DNA of 64,000 nt from an uncultured Cytophagales bacterium (GTDB lineage: Bacteria; Bacteroidota; Bacteroidia; Cytophagales; Thermonemataceae), in assembly GCA_938002655.1 (NCBI GenBank), contig CALLAC010000009.1, forward strand, positions 1 to 64,000, given 5' to 3'. This document shows positions 44,972-56,000 of this stretch, one piece after another. Both the position numbers and the translations under genes were made by a program. Under the pieces are notes generated by a model. That model was not told the origin of the DNA and did no database searches. It saw only the letters and a list, made by a program, of their open reading frames with translations. Numbering within the stretch: position 1 is the stretch's first letter; the number at the start of each line of letters is the position of its first letter.

Positions 44972-45400
44972 TTAGATGCAGATTTTTTTAACTCGTTTTT
45001 CGTGCCTTCCTCCTTCAAAATCATTTTTTAGGAATGTTTCTACCATGTTGAGGGCTTCGTCTATACTTACAAAACGAGCAGGTAAGCAGATAATATTGGC
45101 ATCGTTGTGCAAACGAGCCAATTGGGCAATTTCTGCGTTCCAACATAGAGCGGCACGAATTTGAGCGTGCTTGTTGGCAGTCATGGCTACCCCATTACCA
45201 CTGCCACAAATCAGAATACCTCTTTTACATTCGCCATTTTCTACGGCAAAAGCAACAGGATGAGCAAAGTCAGGGTAATCTACAGAATCGGTACTATGCG
45301 TGCCAAAATCTTTTACTTGAAATCCATTTCGTAAAAGCCATTCTTTTGTGGCTTCTTTATACGCAAAGCCTGCATGGTCTGCACCAATAGCAATGAGCAT
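44972..45400 (-). CDS. rpiB: ribose-5-phosphate isomerase B
   Basis: A 142-residue RpiB. Family markers: IGADHAGFAYKEATKEWL, DFGTHSTDSVDYPDFAHPVA, the catalytic cysteine region GILICGSGNGVAMTANKH, RAALCWNAEIAQLARLHNDANIICLPARF. It interconverts ribose and ribulose 5-phosphates. A weak TAATTTTA box lies upstream on the minus strand. Convergent with the CheB gene, 4 bp apart. With the small transaldolase at 2719 it covers part of the pentose phosphate pathway. Confidence 0.96.
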   Translation of the reverse strand: MLIAIGADHAGFAYKEATKEWLLRNGFQVKDFGTHSTDSVDYPDFAHPVAFAVENGECKRGILICGSGNGVAMTANKHAQIRAALCWNAEIAQLARLHNDANIICLPARFVSIDEALNMVETFLKNDFEGGRHEKRVKKICI

Positions 45401-45449
45401 ATTATTTCTATTTTTTGCGTAAAATTAGTGATTTTAACGAAACCAAAAA

Positions 45450-45480
45450 TTTGGGCTTTCCAACTTTTTTCTTAATTTTG
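45450..45480 (+). promoter_or_regulatory. promoter of the FG-GAP T9SS protein gene
   Basis: TTTG at 45450-45453, 19-bp spacer, TAATTTTG at 45473-45480: exact consensus, with the start codon 22 bp further on. Confidence 0.7.
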
Positions 45481-45502
45481 ATGTTATCTCAAAAAAGTTT
45501 TT

Positions 45503-47713
45503 ATGAAAACACGATTACTCTGGTTTATATGCTTTTTTTTCGTCGAGAGTTTGCAAGCTCAAAATTTCACTTTTACCCAAAAAACGCTACACCAAATACA
45601 AGGAGGAAATCTTGAAAATGCTTGGGCTGGAGGCTTAAATTCGCCTCAAATATCTCCCATAGACCTCAACCAAGACGGTACTGATGACCTTTTCATCTAC
45701 GATAGAGCTAATCAAAAAATTTATACATTTATTGCCCATTCTTCTGAAAAAAAATATTTTTATGCCCCCGAATATGAAAAATTTTTCCCTGATTTTGAAG
45801 ATGCAGGCTGGATACTTCTACATGATTACAACTCTGATGGCAAAAAAGATATTTTTGTAGGTTACAACTTCGGAGTACAAGCCTATCGCAACGTTTCTGC
45901 TGATGAGCTTACTTTTCAAAAAACTTATGACCTACTAATGACCGAAAGCACTAATATCGCCTTCCCTTACAATTTGGCTATTTTTTCAACGGATATTCCT
46001 GCTTTCTATGATGTAGATAACGACGGCGACCTTGATGCTCTTTTTCTTGACTTCCATAACGGACTTATTGAACTGCACCTGAATCGAAGCCAAGAACGCT
46101 ACAACAATGCCAATTTTTTAGAGTTTGAGCGTATCAATTATTGCTGGGGCGATTTTCTTATCAATGAGCTTAACTGCGATGATATTGTATTTGATGTGGC
46201 TTGTCCCTTCAATAATTTACGCACCTCTGATGGCAGAAAAAAAGTTTTACATACAGGTTCGGCTGTTTTACTTACCGATTTAAACAACGACAACTTGCTG
46301 GATATAATGCTTTCGGGAGTAAGTTGTAATAAAACCTATGTAATGCTCAACCAAGGCACTAACAAAGGGGCTATCTTCCGTAGTTTTACAACCAATTTCC
46401 CTCAAAGTAAACCTATTGATATTGGGATTTTCTCCGCCTTGTATGCTTTGGATGTAACTTTTGACGGCAAAAAAGACCTCATAGTCTCCTCTAATCTCAA
46501 AGAAGATGAAAATGGCAATGCCGATTTCGCTAATTCGGTTTGGCTCTATGAAAATAAACATACTAATGCCCTTCCCGATTGGCAATTTGTTCGAAAAAAC
46601 TTTTTACAGAATACAATGCTTGATGTAGGACAAGATGCCGCTCCTGCTTTTATAGATTACGATAGCGATGGTGATTTGGATATGTTTGTAGGAAATAGTT
46701 TTTATACCTCTACTACTATTCCTACTTCTAAACAGAAATTTGCAACTATTTATTTTTATCGCAATCAGGGTACACCTGAAAAAGCAAATTTTGTATTAGA
46801 AAATGCTGATTTCCTTTCACTTTCGCAAAAAAAGTTTATTCAAATTGTGCCGCAGTGGGTAGATATCAATCAAGATGGAAGTTTGGATTTGGTTTTTTCT
46901 GCTTTGGAAAGCGAAACACTAAAAAATAGTGTGTATTTCTTTGCTAATCAAGCTCCCCGCAACAATGCCGTTCAACTCAGCGAAAATCTTATTCCTTTTC
47001 CTTGGACAGTAGAACCAGGTGACAAAATTTATTTTTACGATCTGGACAAAGACGGAGACTTAGATATTATTCTTGCCAAGCCATTGGGCAACTTGGTTTT
47101 TGTAGAAAATTGGAAAGGAAACTTCATAGAAAGAAATAGAAATTTTTTGCAAACCAATATTTCTGCCACTGCTCGCAATCCAAGCATTGCTATTGCCGAT
47201 TTTGACCAAGATGGCAAAGACGATTTAGCTCTTGCCAATAACGAAGGTAAACTCAAGTTTGTGAGTAATTTGCAAGAAATCTATCAAAATAGTACTATAA
47301 ATTGGCAAAATTTATTTTTAGAAACACAAGAGAGCAGTAAAAAGTGGGGAAAAAATTTGATTCTGGTAAGTGCCGACCTGAATACTGATAGAAAGCCTGA
47401 TATCATAATTGGCTCTGTGGCAGGTGGCTTACAAATTTTACAAAATGAAAACCCTAATACAGCTCCCTTAGCAGAATCTAGCTTTTGGCTGATACCTAAT
47501 CCTGCGAAAAAATATGTGTATATCCGTACTACGCATGCAGGTGAAGTGGTGTTCTTCAATAGTATAGGGCAAAAAATAGCCGAAAGTAAGGTCTCTGCCA
47601 TTGCCCAAGAAGTGGCTTTTAGAGTAGAAAATTGGGCAAATGGCATATATTTTGTGCATTTTGTCTCTCAATCAGGTGAGAAAAAAATCGCAAAATTCTT
47701 GAAGTTTGATTAA
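45503..47713 (+). CDS. T9SS-exported FG-GAP/VCBS repeat protein
   Basis: A 736-residue protein. Signal peptide (ending FFVESLQAQ). The body is a seven-bladed-type FG-GAP/VCBS propeller with about nine calcium-binding Asp-rich loops: DLNQDGTDDLFIYD, DYNSDGKKDIFVGY, DVDNDGDLDALF, DLNNDNLLDIML, DYDSDGDLDMFVG, DINQDGSLDLVF, DLDKDGDLDIIL, DFDQDGKDDLAL, DLNTDRKPDIIIG. The C-terminal type A T9SS domain (FWLIPNPAKKYVYI ... IYFVHFVSQSGEKKIAKFLKF) marks it for export and surface release or anchoring. It probably binds ligands such as sugars or proteins. Confidence 0.92.
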   Translation: MKTRLLWFICFFFVESLQAQNFTFTQKTLHQIQGGNLENAWAGGLNSPQISPIDLNQDGTDDLFIYDRANQKIYTFIAHSSEKKYFYAPEYEKFFPDFEDAGWILLHDYNSDGKKDIFVGYNFGVQAYRNVSADELTFQKTYDLLMTESTNIAFPYNLAIFSTDIPAFYDVDNDGDLDALFLDFHNGLIELHLNRSQERYNNANFLEFERINYCWGDFLINELNCDDIVFDVACPFNNLRTSDGRKKVLHTGSAVLLTDLNNDNLLDIMLSGVSCNKTYVMLNQGTNKGAIFRSFTTNFPQSKPIDIGIFSALYALDVTFDGKKDLIVSSNLKEDENGNADFANSVWLYENKHTNALPDWQFVRKNFLQNTMLDVGQDAAPAFIDYDSDGDLDMFVGNSFYTSTTIPTSKQKFATIYFYRNQGTPEKANFVLENADFLSLSQKKFIQIVPQWVDINQDGSLDLVFSALESETLKNSVYFFANQAPRNNAVQLSENLIPFPWTVEPGDKIYFYDLDKDGDLDIILAKPLGNLVFVENWKGNFIERNRNFLQTNISATARNPSIAIADFDQDGKDDLALANNEGKLKFVSNLQEIYQNSTINWQNLFLETQESSKKWGKNLILVSADLNTDRKPDIIIGSVAGGLQILQNENPNTAPLAESSFWLIPNPAKKYVYIRTTHAGEVVFFNSIGQKIAESKVSAIAQEVAFRVENWANGIYFVHFVSQSGEKKIAKFLKFD

Positions 47714-47794
47714 ATTACCCGCTTTCTGCTGAAAAAGAAAGCAAATATATGCAAAAACTCAACGCTTTGAAACAATATCTAAACTTTGTAAAAT

Positions 47795-50671
47795 ATGAAA
47801 ATCTTTCGCTTTATTGCTATTTTACTGTTTTTGCTTACAAATGCTCTTGAAGTTTGGGCTACGCATTTGCAAGCAGGGCAAATTACACTTACACGTTTAG
47901 ACCCTATTTCGCTTACCTATCGCATTACACTGATAGTGTATCGAGACAAAGTGAATTTTTTTGGTAATGGGGCTACTGCTGAACTCTCAGACAGAGCCAC
48001 CATTATAATCTATGGCTCAAATAATCAAGTAATTGCAAGATTAGAGAATGTACCTCTTGTCAATTTAGATACCAGTGACCCAAACGTAGATGTCGGACGC
48101 TACGAAACTACTTATACATTCTCTGGGCAAGGTTCGTTCAGAGTTGCTTTTTCAGAAAGTTTTCGTAACGCCTGTGTGGTAAATATGCTTTCGCCCGACC
48201 AAACCGATTTGTACGTAGAAACACAAATTGTAATTAATCAGTTTTTAGGGATAAATAATTCACCTGTATTACTTTCTCGACCTGTAGATTATGCAGGTTT
48301 GGGGCAAAAATTTTTACACAATCCTGGTGCCTACGACCCCGATGGTGATAGCCTTGCTTTCAAACTTGTAACTCCCCAAAGCGGCTTGAATACCAACGTA
48401 AGAGGCTACCGAGACCCTAGCAATTTTTTAGGACCTGCCGAAGCCGGTGGGCCAGGCTCTTTTGGCATTAATGCTACGCAAGGAACTGTCACTTGGGATA
48501 CTCCCAATACAATCGGCTGTTTTAATATTGCTATTCGAGTGGAAGAGTGGCGTAAAACTCCCAATGGCAATTACGTATTGTTAGGCTATGTAATTCGCGA
48601 TATGCAAATCATTGTTCGCAATTCCAACAATCGACGCCCGATTGTGAGTGTTCCTAATAACATTTGCATTGCCGCCAATGAAAACCTGACTGTCCCAGTT
48701 ACTGCTTCCGACCCCGATGGGCATTGTATGCGTTACGAATTTACAGGGCAAATGTTTGATGCTTCTGCTCCAAATCCCAAACCTTTTATTACGTTCAGTG
48801 CTGGAAATTATACCAATCAATGTTTAGTAACCCCTGCTGCGGTTACTTTTAACTGGAATCCTTCTTGTGCATACATACGCGAAAGACCCTACCAAGTTAT
48901 TGTAAAAGTTACCGATAATCCGCCCCCTGCCTTACAGCCTGCTCTTGTGGATATAAAAGTTTGGGAAATTACAGTAGTAGGTCCCAAGCCGCAGAATTTA
49001 CTGGCTACCGTAGATAATGTAAATGATTTCATCAACCTGACTTGGTCGCCTTATGTATGTGCTTCACAGGCACAAGAAATTATCATTTGGCGAAGAGAAG
49101 GTTGTCCAACAAATGACCCCGCCGTTTGTGATGTAGGTGCCCCCGACGGAGAAGGCTACTACGAAATTGGGAGAGTACCTGCCACTGCTACTGCCTTTAC
49201 TGACCGCACTGCACGAATAGGCGTTGTATATTCATATCGGATTTCTGCCGTGTTCCCTCGCCCGAAAGGTGGTGAAAGTTATGCCTCTGACGAAGTGTGT
49301 GTGGCTCTTGCCATTGATGTACCTATTTTTACCAAAGTAGATATAACCGAAACTTCTACAACCACAGGAAAAGTACAAGTAGAATTTGCTCAACCTTTTC
49401 AATTCCCTAATGGTATACCTCCAGGACCTTTCGGTTACAAAGTATATCGTGGTGAAGGTATTCGCCCTGCTTCTAATACTACCTATACCGAAGTTTTTAG
49501 TATCTTGAACGTCAATCCAACACCCTCAATTATTAGTTTTGTCGATAATAATCTCAATACTCAAGAAAGACAATATCACTATCGAATAGCCTTCTTTGCT
49601 AATGCTACAAACGAAACAAGCAAAATCTTTCGCGATTCTTCCGATGCCGCCTCTACGGTACGTCTGGATATTCAGTTTGTAAGTAGTTGTCTGCGTTTGA
49701 TTTGGAAATATGATGTACCTTGGGGCAATAACCGCCGTTTCAATCACGATATTTTCCGAACTGATAATACAACTACTACTTTTGTAGATATAGGTGATTT
49801 CTTTCCTACCTTTCAAGACAGCGGCATTTTTGATGATAGCAATGTTTTGTTGCAAAATAACTACTCTTACTATGTTACCACACGTGGATGGTATTTCAAT
49901 CCTGCTATTACTGCTACATACCCAAGCCTTAATGTTCCTTTGGAAAATAATTCGCAAATCAACTCAGCTTCGCCTCGCGATGTTATTAAGCCCTGCCCAC
50001 CGATTTTGAGTGTTGCTGAAATAGATTGTAACAATTTCCGACAGACACCGCCTTTTTTCAATAGACTTACCTGGGTAAATGATGATACAGATAACCCCGC
50101 ACCTGCTTTTTGTGGGAATATCGGTGATGGTTGTGAGTTTGAACCCAATAATATTGCCTTTTTCAAGATTTACTACAAACCCAATCTGAAAGCCGATTAT
50201 ACCGAAATTGCACAGGTACCAGGTAATGTATTCACCTTTGACCATACTAATTTGCTTTCTTTGGCTGGTTGTTATTCGATTTCGGCAGTAGATAAAGCAG
50301 GCAATGAGGGTGAGAAAAGTAATGAGGTTTGTGTGGATAATTGTGTCACATTCTATTTGCCTAATGCTTTTACACCTAATGGCGATTTAATTAATGATGT
50401 GTTCAAACCTTACGAAAATGATGCTTATTCGGTGGCTTTCGTAGAAAAAGTTGAGTTTGAAGTGTATAATCGTTGGGGCAAGCGAGTATTTTTTAGAGAT
50501 AACGATATTCGTATCAACTGGGCAGGTAATGCTACTTTTGCAGGAGATAACGACGTAAGCGGTAAGTTGCCTGCGGGTTTGTATTATTATGTAGCAAGAG
50601 TTCGGTTTATCCGCCTCAATCCTGATGAAGCTGAGCAAGTCTATAAAGGTTGGGTGCAGATATTACGATAA
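47795..50671 (+). CDS. gliding-motility-type C-terminal domain protein (T9SS type B cargo)
   Basis: A 958-residue secreted protein. Signal peptide of about 23 residues, then beta-sandwich domains of fibronectin III/Ig style (for example PSIISFVDNNLNTQERQYHYRIAFF) and DxDxD-like loops such as GAYDPDGDSLAFKL and ASDPDGHCMRYEF, typical of cadherin-type modules. The final 90 residues read as the type B sorting domain: YLPNAFTPNGDLINDVFKP, EFEVYNRWGKRVFFRDN, GLYYYVARVRF, KGWVQILR. It is secreted through T9SS and attached to the surface, where it may act in adhesion. It starts 81 bp after the previous cargo gene and may share its transcript. Confidence 0.9.
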   Translation: MKIFRFIAILLFLLTNALEVWATHLQAGQITLTRLDPISLTYRITLIVYRDKVNFFGNGATAELSDRATIIIYGSNNQVIARLENVPLVNLDTSDPNVDVGRYETTYTFSGQGSFRVAFSESFRNACVVNMLSPDQTDLYVETQIVINQFLGINNSPVLLSRPVDYAGLGQKFLHNPGAYDPDGDSLAFKLVTPQSGLNTNVRGYRDPSNFLGPAEAGGPGSFGINATQGTVTWDTPNTIGCFNIAIRVEEWRKTPNGNYVLLGYVIRDMQIIVRNSNNRRPIVSVPNNICIAANENLTVPVTASDPDGHCMRYEFTGQMFDASAPNPKPFITFSAGNYTNQCLVTPAAVTFNWNPSCAYIRERPYQVIVKVTDNPPPALQPALVDIKVWEITVVGPKPQNLLATVDNVNDFINLTWSPYVCASQAQEIIIWRREGCPTNDPAVCDVGAPDGEGYYEIGRVPATATAFTDRTARIGVVYSYRISAVFPRPKGGESYASDEVCVALAIDVPIFTKVDITETSTTTGKVQVEFAQPFQFPNGIPPGPFGYKVYRGEGIRPASNTTYTEVFSILNVNPTPSIISFVDNNLNTQERQYHYRIAFFANATNETSKIFRDSSDAASTVRLDIQFVSSCLRLIWKYDVPWGNNRRFNHDIFRTDNTTTTFVDIGDFFPTFQDSGIFDDSNVLLQNNYSYYVTTRGWYFNPAITATYPSLNVPLENNSQINSASPRDVIKPCPPILSVAEIDCNNFRQTPPFFNRLTWVNDDTDNPAPAFCGNIGDGCEFEPNNIAFFKIYYKPNLKADYTEIAQVPGNVFTFDHTNLLSLAGCYSISAVDKAGNEGEKSNEVCVDNCVTFYLPNAFTPNGDLINDVFKPYENDAYSVAFVEKVEFEVYNRWGKRVFFRDNDIRINWAGNATFAGDNDVSGKLPAGLYYYVARVRFIRLNPDEAEQVYKGWVQILR

Positions 50672-50840
50672 AGTTTTGAAAATACAATGCCGTAATTACC
50701 TGGTACTCCTTCGAGAAAGATATCTTGGTAAGAGCGAAAGTTTGAGCAGTAATATGAGGCTTAAAAACATTTTAGGCAACATAAAGCCATAATCTCAAAA
50801 ACTTTTTCCTCTACCAAATCGTTACTTTGCAAAAAACGCT

Positions 50841-51689
50841 ATGAAACGCTCGATTTTTCGCCTGTGGCAATTTCAGTTTTGGGCTCTGATGCTTCTTTCA
50901 GCTTGTAACCTGGAACGAGATATTGACTTGAAACTGCCCAAATACGAAAAAAAAATGGTAGTAGAATGCTATTTGGAGCGAGGAAAGCCTATTCGTTTGC
51001 TTCTTACTGAAAGTCAAGATTTTTTGGATAATAGCTTTCAGATTCCCGAAGTGAAAGATGCTCAAATTCTGGTGAAAAACGAAAACATGGTTTATCCATT
51101 ACACTACGAGTTGCAATTAGATACCAGCCATCGTAAAATCTACAATTATGTTTCAGATGTATCTTTACCTGTGAATCCTACGGGAGAGTTCAGCTTGGAA
51201 ATCATAGATGGCAAAGGCAGAAAAGTAACAGGGAAAACACGATTTTTGGAAGAATTACCCATCAAGGAGTTGATTTGGCAGTTTGAAGATGCCGACAAAG
51301 AACCTAAAATTGATACAGCCAAGGCTTATGTGCTTATTCGGCACAATGTTTCACCCAGCGGGAACTTTTATCGTTTTATTATCAACAAAAAGAAAGGCAA
51401 TGAACTAAGCAATCAATTGGATTTCATTTACAGAGGTATTACAGCTACTAATGGCGAAGTAAGTATAGGTACTTCTTATCGTTTCAAAGATAAAGATACT
51501 TTGCAGGTATTACTCTTTCATATAGAAAAGCAGTTTTATACATACTTACGAAGCGTAGAAGATGCTCGCGATGCAGCAGGTAATCCTTTTGCACAGCCTT
51601 CGCCAATTATTTCAGCAGTGCAAGGAGGAATCGGTATTTTTACAACTATTCAAAAAGATGAACAGTGGGTTGTAATCAAGAAAAATTGA
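50841..51689 (+). CDS. DUF4249 family lipoprotein
   Basis: The 282-residue protein has a lipoprotein signal (LMLLSAC, Cys at about 22), then RDIDLKLPKYEKKMVVECYLERGKPIRLLLTESQDF, the opening of DUF4249. The rest is beta-rich with VKDAQILVKNEN and a terminal GIGIFTTIQKDEQW. In Bacteroidota DUF4249 genes usually stand next to TonB-dependent receptors, but no receptor is adjacent here; the nearest genes are the T9SS cargo and ctaA. Function unknown. Confidence 0.88.
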   Translation: MKRSIFRLWQFQFWALMLLSACNLERDIDLKLPKYEKKMVVECYLERGKPIRLLLTESQDFLDNSFQIPEVKDAQILVKNENMVYPLHYELQLDTSHRKIYNYVSDVSLPVNPTGEFSLEIIDGKGRKVTGKTRFLEELPIKELIWQFEDADKEPKIDTAKAYVLIRHNVSPSGNFYRFIINKKKGNELSNQLDFIYRGITATNGEVSIGTSYRFKDKDTLQVLLFHIEKQFYTYLRSVEDARDAAGNPFAQPSPIISAVQGGIGIFTTIQKDEQWVVIKKN

Positions 51690-51723
51690 ATTTTTCGTAA
51701 ATTGCAAGTCAAAATTTCTGCAA

Positions 51724-52776
51724 ATGCAAAAAAATTTCATTCAGTTTAGCTGGATAACCATTCTAGCTGTATATCTGCTCATTTTGGCCGGAGGTATTGT
51801 ACGAAGCACAGGTTCGGGTATGGGTTGCCCCGATTGGCCCAAATGTTTCGGAAAAATTGTACCTCCTACCGATATAAGTGAACTTCCCGAAAATTACAAA
51901 GAAATTTACGCCCAAAAACGCAAAGAAAAAAACTTGCGTTTGGTCGGTTTTCTGAAATCTGTTGGCATGAAGAACGCCGCCCAAAGAGTTCAAAATGATG
52001 AAACGATTTATATTGAAGAGGATTTTAATGTCCAAAAAACCTGGATTGAATACCTCAATCGGCTCTTGGGTGTTCTGATTGGCTTACTTATTTTTGTTAC
52101 TTTTATCACCTCTTTAAGTTATCTTAAAACTAAACCTATTGTAAGCATTTTATCTTTTGTAGCTTTGCTACTAGTGGGTTTTCAGGGCTGGATTGGTTCT
52201 ATTGTAGTTTCTACCAACCTTTTGGAGGGAATGATAACACTGCATATGTTTTTAGCGGTAGTGCAAGTGCTTCTGATGGCATACACCGTGCATTTTGCTC
52301 AAAGTACTTTACAGATAAAAAATTTTAAACGTTTTTCTGTAAGCAATTTTACAAAATTACTACTTATTCTGAATTTGGTTTTTTCTTTGGGGCAAGTGCT
52401 TTTGGGTACGCAGGTACGTGAGCAAATAGATGCCCTTGCCCGAGAAATTGCCAATCGGGCTTATTGGATTGAAAAATTAGATATTCGTTTTTACATTCAT
52501 CGTTCTTATTCGCTTTTTTTGCTAGCTCTGAACGTTTTTCTGCTGTATAAGCTCAAAAAGGAAAATGCCTTTCCACTTATCCAAAAACCTTATTTTTTGC
52601 TTTTAGGTGTACTTGTTTTTTCTATAATTACAGGGGCAATTATGGCATATTTTGCCTTGCCTGCGTTCTTACAACCCATTCATTTGTTTTTGGCAGTAGC
52701 AATGATGGGTTTGGAATGGGAAATTTGGTTGCGTTTGAAATCGAAAAGAAATTTCTTTGTTCAAGCTACTTCCTAA
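51724..52776 (+). CDS. ctaA: heme A synthase (COX15/CtaA)
   Basis: A 350-residue eight-helix membrane protein. It opens with LLILAGGIVRSTGSGMGCPDWPKCFGKIVPP, the COX15/CtaA signature with the Cys pair, has a loop of about 70 residues, then RLLGVLIGLLIFVTF and LQGWIGSIVVSTNLLEGMITLHM with a heme His. It ends FYIHRSYSLFLLAL and PIHLFLAVAMMGLEWEIWL. It converts heme O to heme A for cytochrome aa3-type oxidases, implying aerobic respiration. ctaB and the oxidase genes are not here. It follows DUF4249 by 34 bp. Confidence 0.94.
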   Translation: MQKNFIQFSWITILAVYLLILAGGIVRSTGSGMGCPDWPKCFGKIVPPTDISELPENYKEIYAQKRKEKNLRLVGFLKSVGMKNAAQRVQNDETIYIEEDFNVQKTWIEYLNRLLGVLIGLLIFVTFITSLSYLKTKPIVSILSFVALLLVGFQGWIGSIVVSTNLLEGMITLHMFLAVVQVLLMAYTVHFAQSTLQIKNFKRFSVSNFTKLLLILNLVFSLGQVLLGTQVREQIDALAREIANRAYWIEKLDIRFYIHRSYSLFLLALNVFLLYKLKKENAFPLIQKPYFLLLGVLVFSIITGAIMAYFALPAFLQPIHLFLAVAMMGLEWEIWLRLKSKRNFFVQATS

Positions 52777-53004
52777 TGCTTGCCTATCAGCTAAGCCTAT
52801 TTTCTCGAATGTCTTTTGAGCATACTCTGAAATCAGTATAGCTTACTTTTGAGGCTAAAAAATAATGAGCCGAAAAGAAGTAGCAAAAATCTTACAAATT
52901 TTACTCATAAAAAATGTGATTTTTAATATTTTGTGAAAAAATCTGTACATTTCTAGATAGATAGGAAATTTTTTTTATTTTTGCACAGTAACTATTGTAG
53001 AGAA

Positions 53005-56000
53005 ATGCTTGCATGGGTACGATATTGTGTAGCAAGTTTTAATTTGTTTTTTGGAGCAATTTCTATGACTTTTGCCCAACAATATCGTTTTGTAACCTAC
53101 GGCATAGAAAATGGCTTACCTCATTCGGAAGTTACAGATATTTTACAGGATAGTCGTGGGGTAATCTGGTTAGCTACCAATGGTGGGGGAGTAGCTCGCT
53201 TCAATGGCAAATTTTTCAAAGTTATCAACAAAAGCAACGGTCTGCTGAACGATAGAGTAAAAAAAATTTATGAAGATAAAAACAAAAACCTGTGGTTTTT
53301 CACTGAAAAAGAAATTACCGTTTACAATGGCAGATCTTTTCGTAAAATAGGTGATGCCGAAGGGTTTGTAAGCGGAGAAAAATACGAAGTAGTAGAAACA
53401 AGCGAAGCACATCTTTGGATACTTGTAAAAACTTTTCAGGGAAGAAAAAAAATCTTATACTGGAATGGAGAACGATTTATAGATTTTACCGCCCAAAACC
53501 TCAAACTTTTACAAAACAATGAAGTATGGGCCATAGCAGTGGACAAGCAAAATACTCTTTTCATTCAGACAGAGCAAGGTTTTTTTGAATATGCTCACGA
53601 CAAACTAAAAATCTCGGAAATCAATCAACTTTTGCCCCCTCATTCTCAAATACTATTACTGAATAGTAGTTTGCACAAAGAACCTCGCTTTTTGATAGAG
53701 CAAAATAATCAGCTTTTCTTATTTGCTTTTAGAAATAAAAAATTTGAAATCTTACATAAACTTGCAAGCGTTCCGCTCAACGATTTTCTCTACCTGACTG
53801 AAGATGAGCAAGGCAACGTTTTCTTTTCAATACAGAAAAGAGGTTTTTCTATTATCGAAAGCAATGGAAAGATAACCAACTTCAATACTTTTAATGGGTT
53901 GCCTTCGGCAAATGTACATGTAATTTTCAAAGATAGCCGAAATAATATTTGGTTAAGTTCTTATGGAAAAGGACTTATTCGGTATGTTGGCGAGGATTTC
54001 ATTCGGTTTTATACCGAAGCAGGCTTCGAAACAGGCATTATTTGGGCAATACAACAAGATAAAGAAGGTAAGCTATGGATTGCCGAAAATGGTGATAAAC
54101 CACTTGGCTTTTTCGAAGATAAAAATTTTAGAACTATTTCCGTAGCATCTGAAAAATATTTGAAACGAGGTTGTGGCATTGCAGTTAATGAAAATAATGA
54201 AGTATTTATGAGTAGCACCAGAGGCTTGTGGCAAGTACAGGCAGGCCAACTCGTAAATATTTCTAAAAAATTTGGCTTACCCGAAGATATTTATATCAAT
54301 GCCATTCGACATACTACCAAAGGGCTGTGGATAGCTACTTACCAAGATGGTGTGTATTTTTATGATTATCAAAGTAAAAAAACTACATGGTTCAACTCTC
54401 AAAATAGCAATTTGGTAAGCAATTTGGTCAATGATATCTTTGAAGACTCCGAGCGTAACATTTGGATTTGTACCAATCATGGCATATCAGTTTACAATGG
54501 CAAACAAATGCTTAATTATGATAAAAAACATAGATTACAACTAGATTATGTTATTTCTGCTGTTGAAGATAGACAAAAAAACTTGTGGTTTGCAACTTTA
54601 AGCGGATTAGTAAAGTTTGATAAAAGTACCAAAACATTTATCGTCTATGATGAAAAAGTGGGAATTAGCTCATCTTCTATCTATTCGATTTTAGTTGATA
54701 AGCGAAACTGGATTTGGTTGGGTACGCAAAATGGTATCAATATTTTACAACTAAATGAAAAAGGTGAAATCCAAAAAATTAAAATTTACAGCCAAGACAA
54801 CAGCTTTGCTAGTATCGAAGCCAACGAAAGAGCAATTTTTGAAGATAAAGATGGAAATATTTGGATAGGTACTGTGAAAGGGCTAATCAAGTGCCAACCC
54901 CATTTTATAAATTTTAATGCTCAAATTCCTGATGCTCATCTTATAGATTTAGAACTTAATTTTCAAGAAACTGATTGGCTCTCCGAAGATTTACAAAAAT
55001 TTCATCAGGGTTTACAAGAGTGGGAGTTTGTACCAAGAAATCTGAAATTGCCCCATAATTACAATTATCTGACTTTTCGTTTTGAAACATTAGATTATTC
55101 TGACGAAAATCTTTTTTTTCAGTGGAAACTTGAAGGTATTGAAAACGAATGGAGCAAGCCATCTCGTAAAAATGAAGCCGTTTATACCAATCTACCACCT
55201 CAAAATTACCGCTTTCTCGTAAGAACCTGTTTGCCCAATGGCGAATGTAGTAAACAAGTTGCTTCGTATAGTTTTACCATCATGCCTGCTTTTTGGAAAA
55301 CTTGGTGGTTTTCGTCGCTAATAGCCATTTTTATCATCGCTTTTATTGCTTTTGTCATACTGCAACGTATCAGGGCTATTGAAGCACAAAAAAGACTTTT
55401 AGAAGAAAAAATACAAGAAGCTCGTAAGGCTTTACTTTTGCAAAATGAAGACCTGCTGAAAAAAAACGAAGAAATCGAAAAACAAAAAGCAGAGCTACAA
55501 CAACTCAATGCAACCAAAGATAAATTCTTTTCTATTTTAGCCCACGATATCAAAGGACCACTCAACTCGCTTACAGCTTTCTTGAACATAATGACTAATC
55601 ATTTAGATGAAATGAGCCGCGAAGATATTTTATTTATGAGCGAAAATTTGAGTAAATCAGTCAAAAATCTTTACAGTTTGCTGGAAAATATCCTTTCTTG
55701 GTCGCGTTCGCAAATGGGAGTATTGAAGTACAAGCCTGAAAAATTATGTTTGCATTCCTTAACCGAAGAAAATATACAGCTACTTTCTATTTCAGCTCAA
55801 AATAAAGGCATAGAGCTTGTCAATTTGATAGAAAAGGGAATTTTTGCTTACGCCGATGCTGATTCTATCAAGGCAGTTTTGCGAAATCTTATCTCTAATG
55901 CTATCAAATTTACTTCTACTGATGGAAAAGTACTAATTTCTGCAAAAATAGATAAAAACGAAGTGGTGGTAAGTGTAGAAGACACAGGTATAGGAATGGA

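Noticed and set aside
52865-52936. Small ORF of about 23 codons upstream of the propeller kinase
   Set aside because: Too short, no promoter spacing, no recognisable motif.
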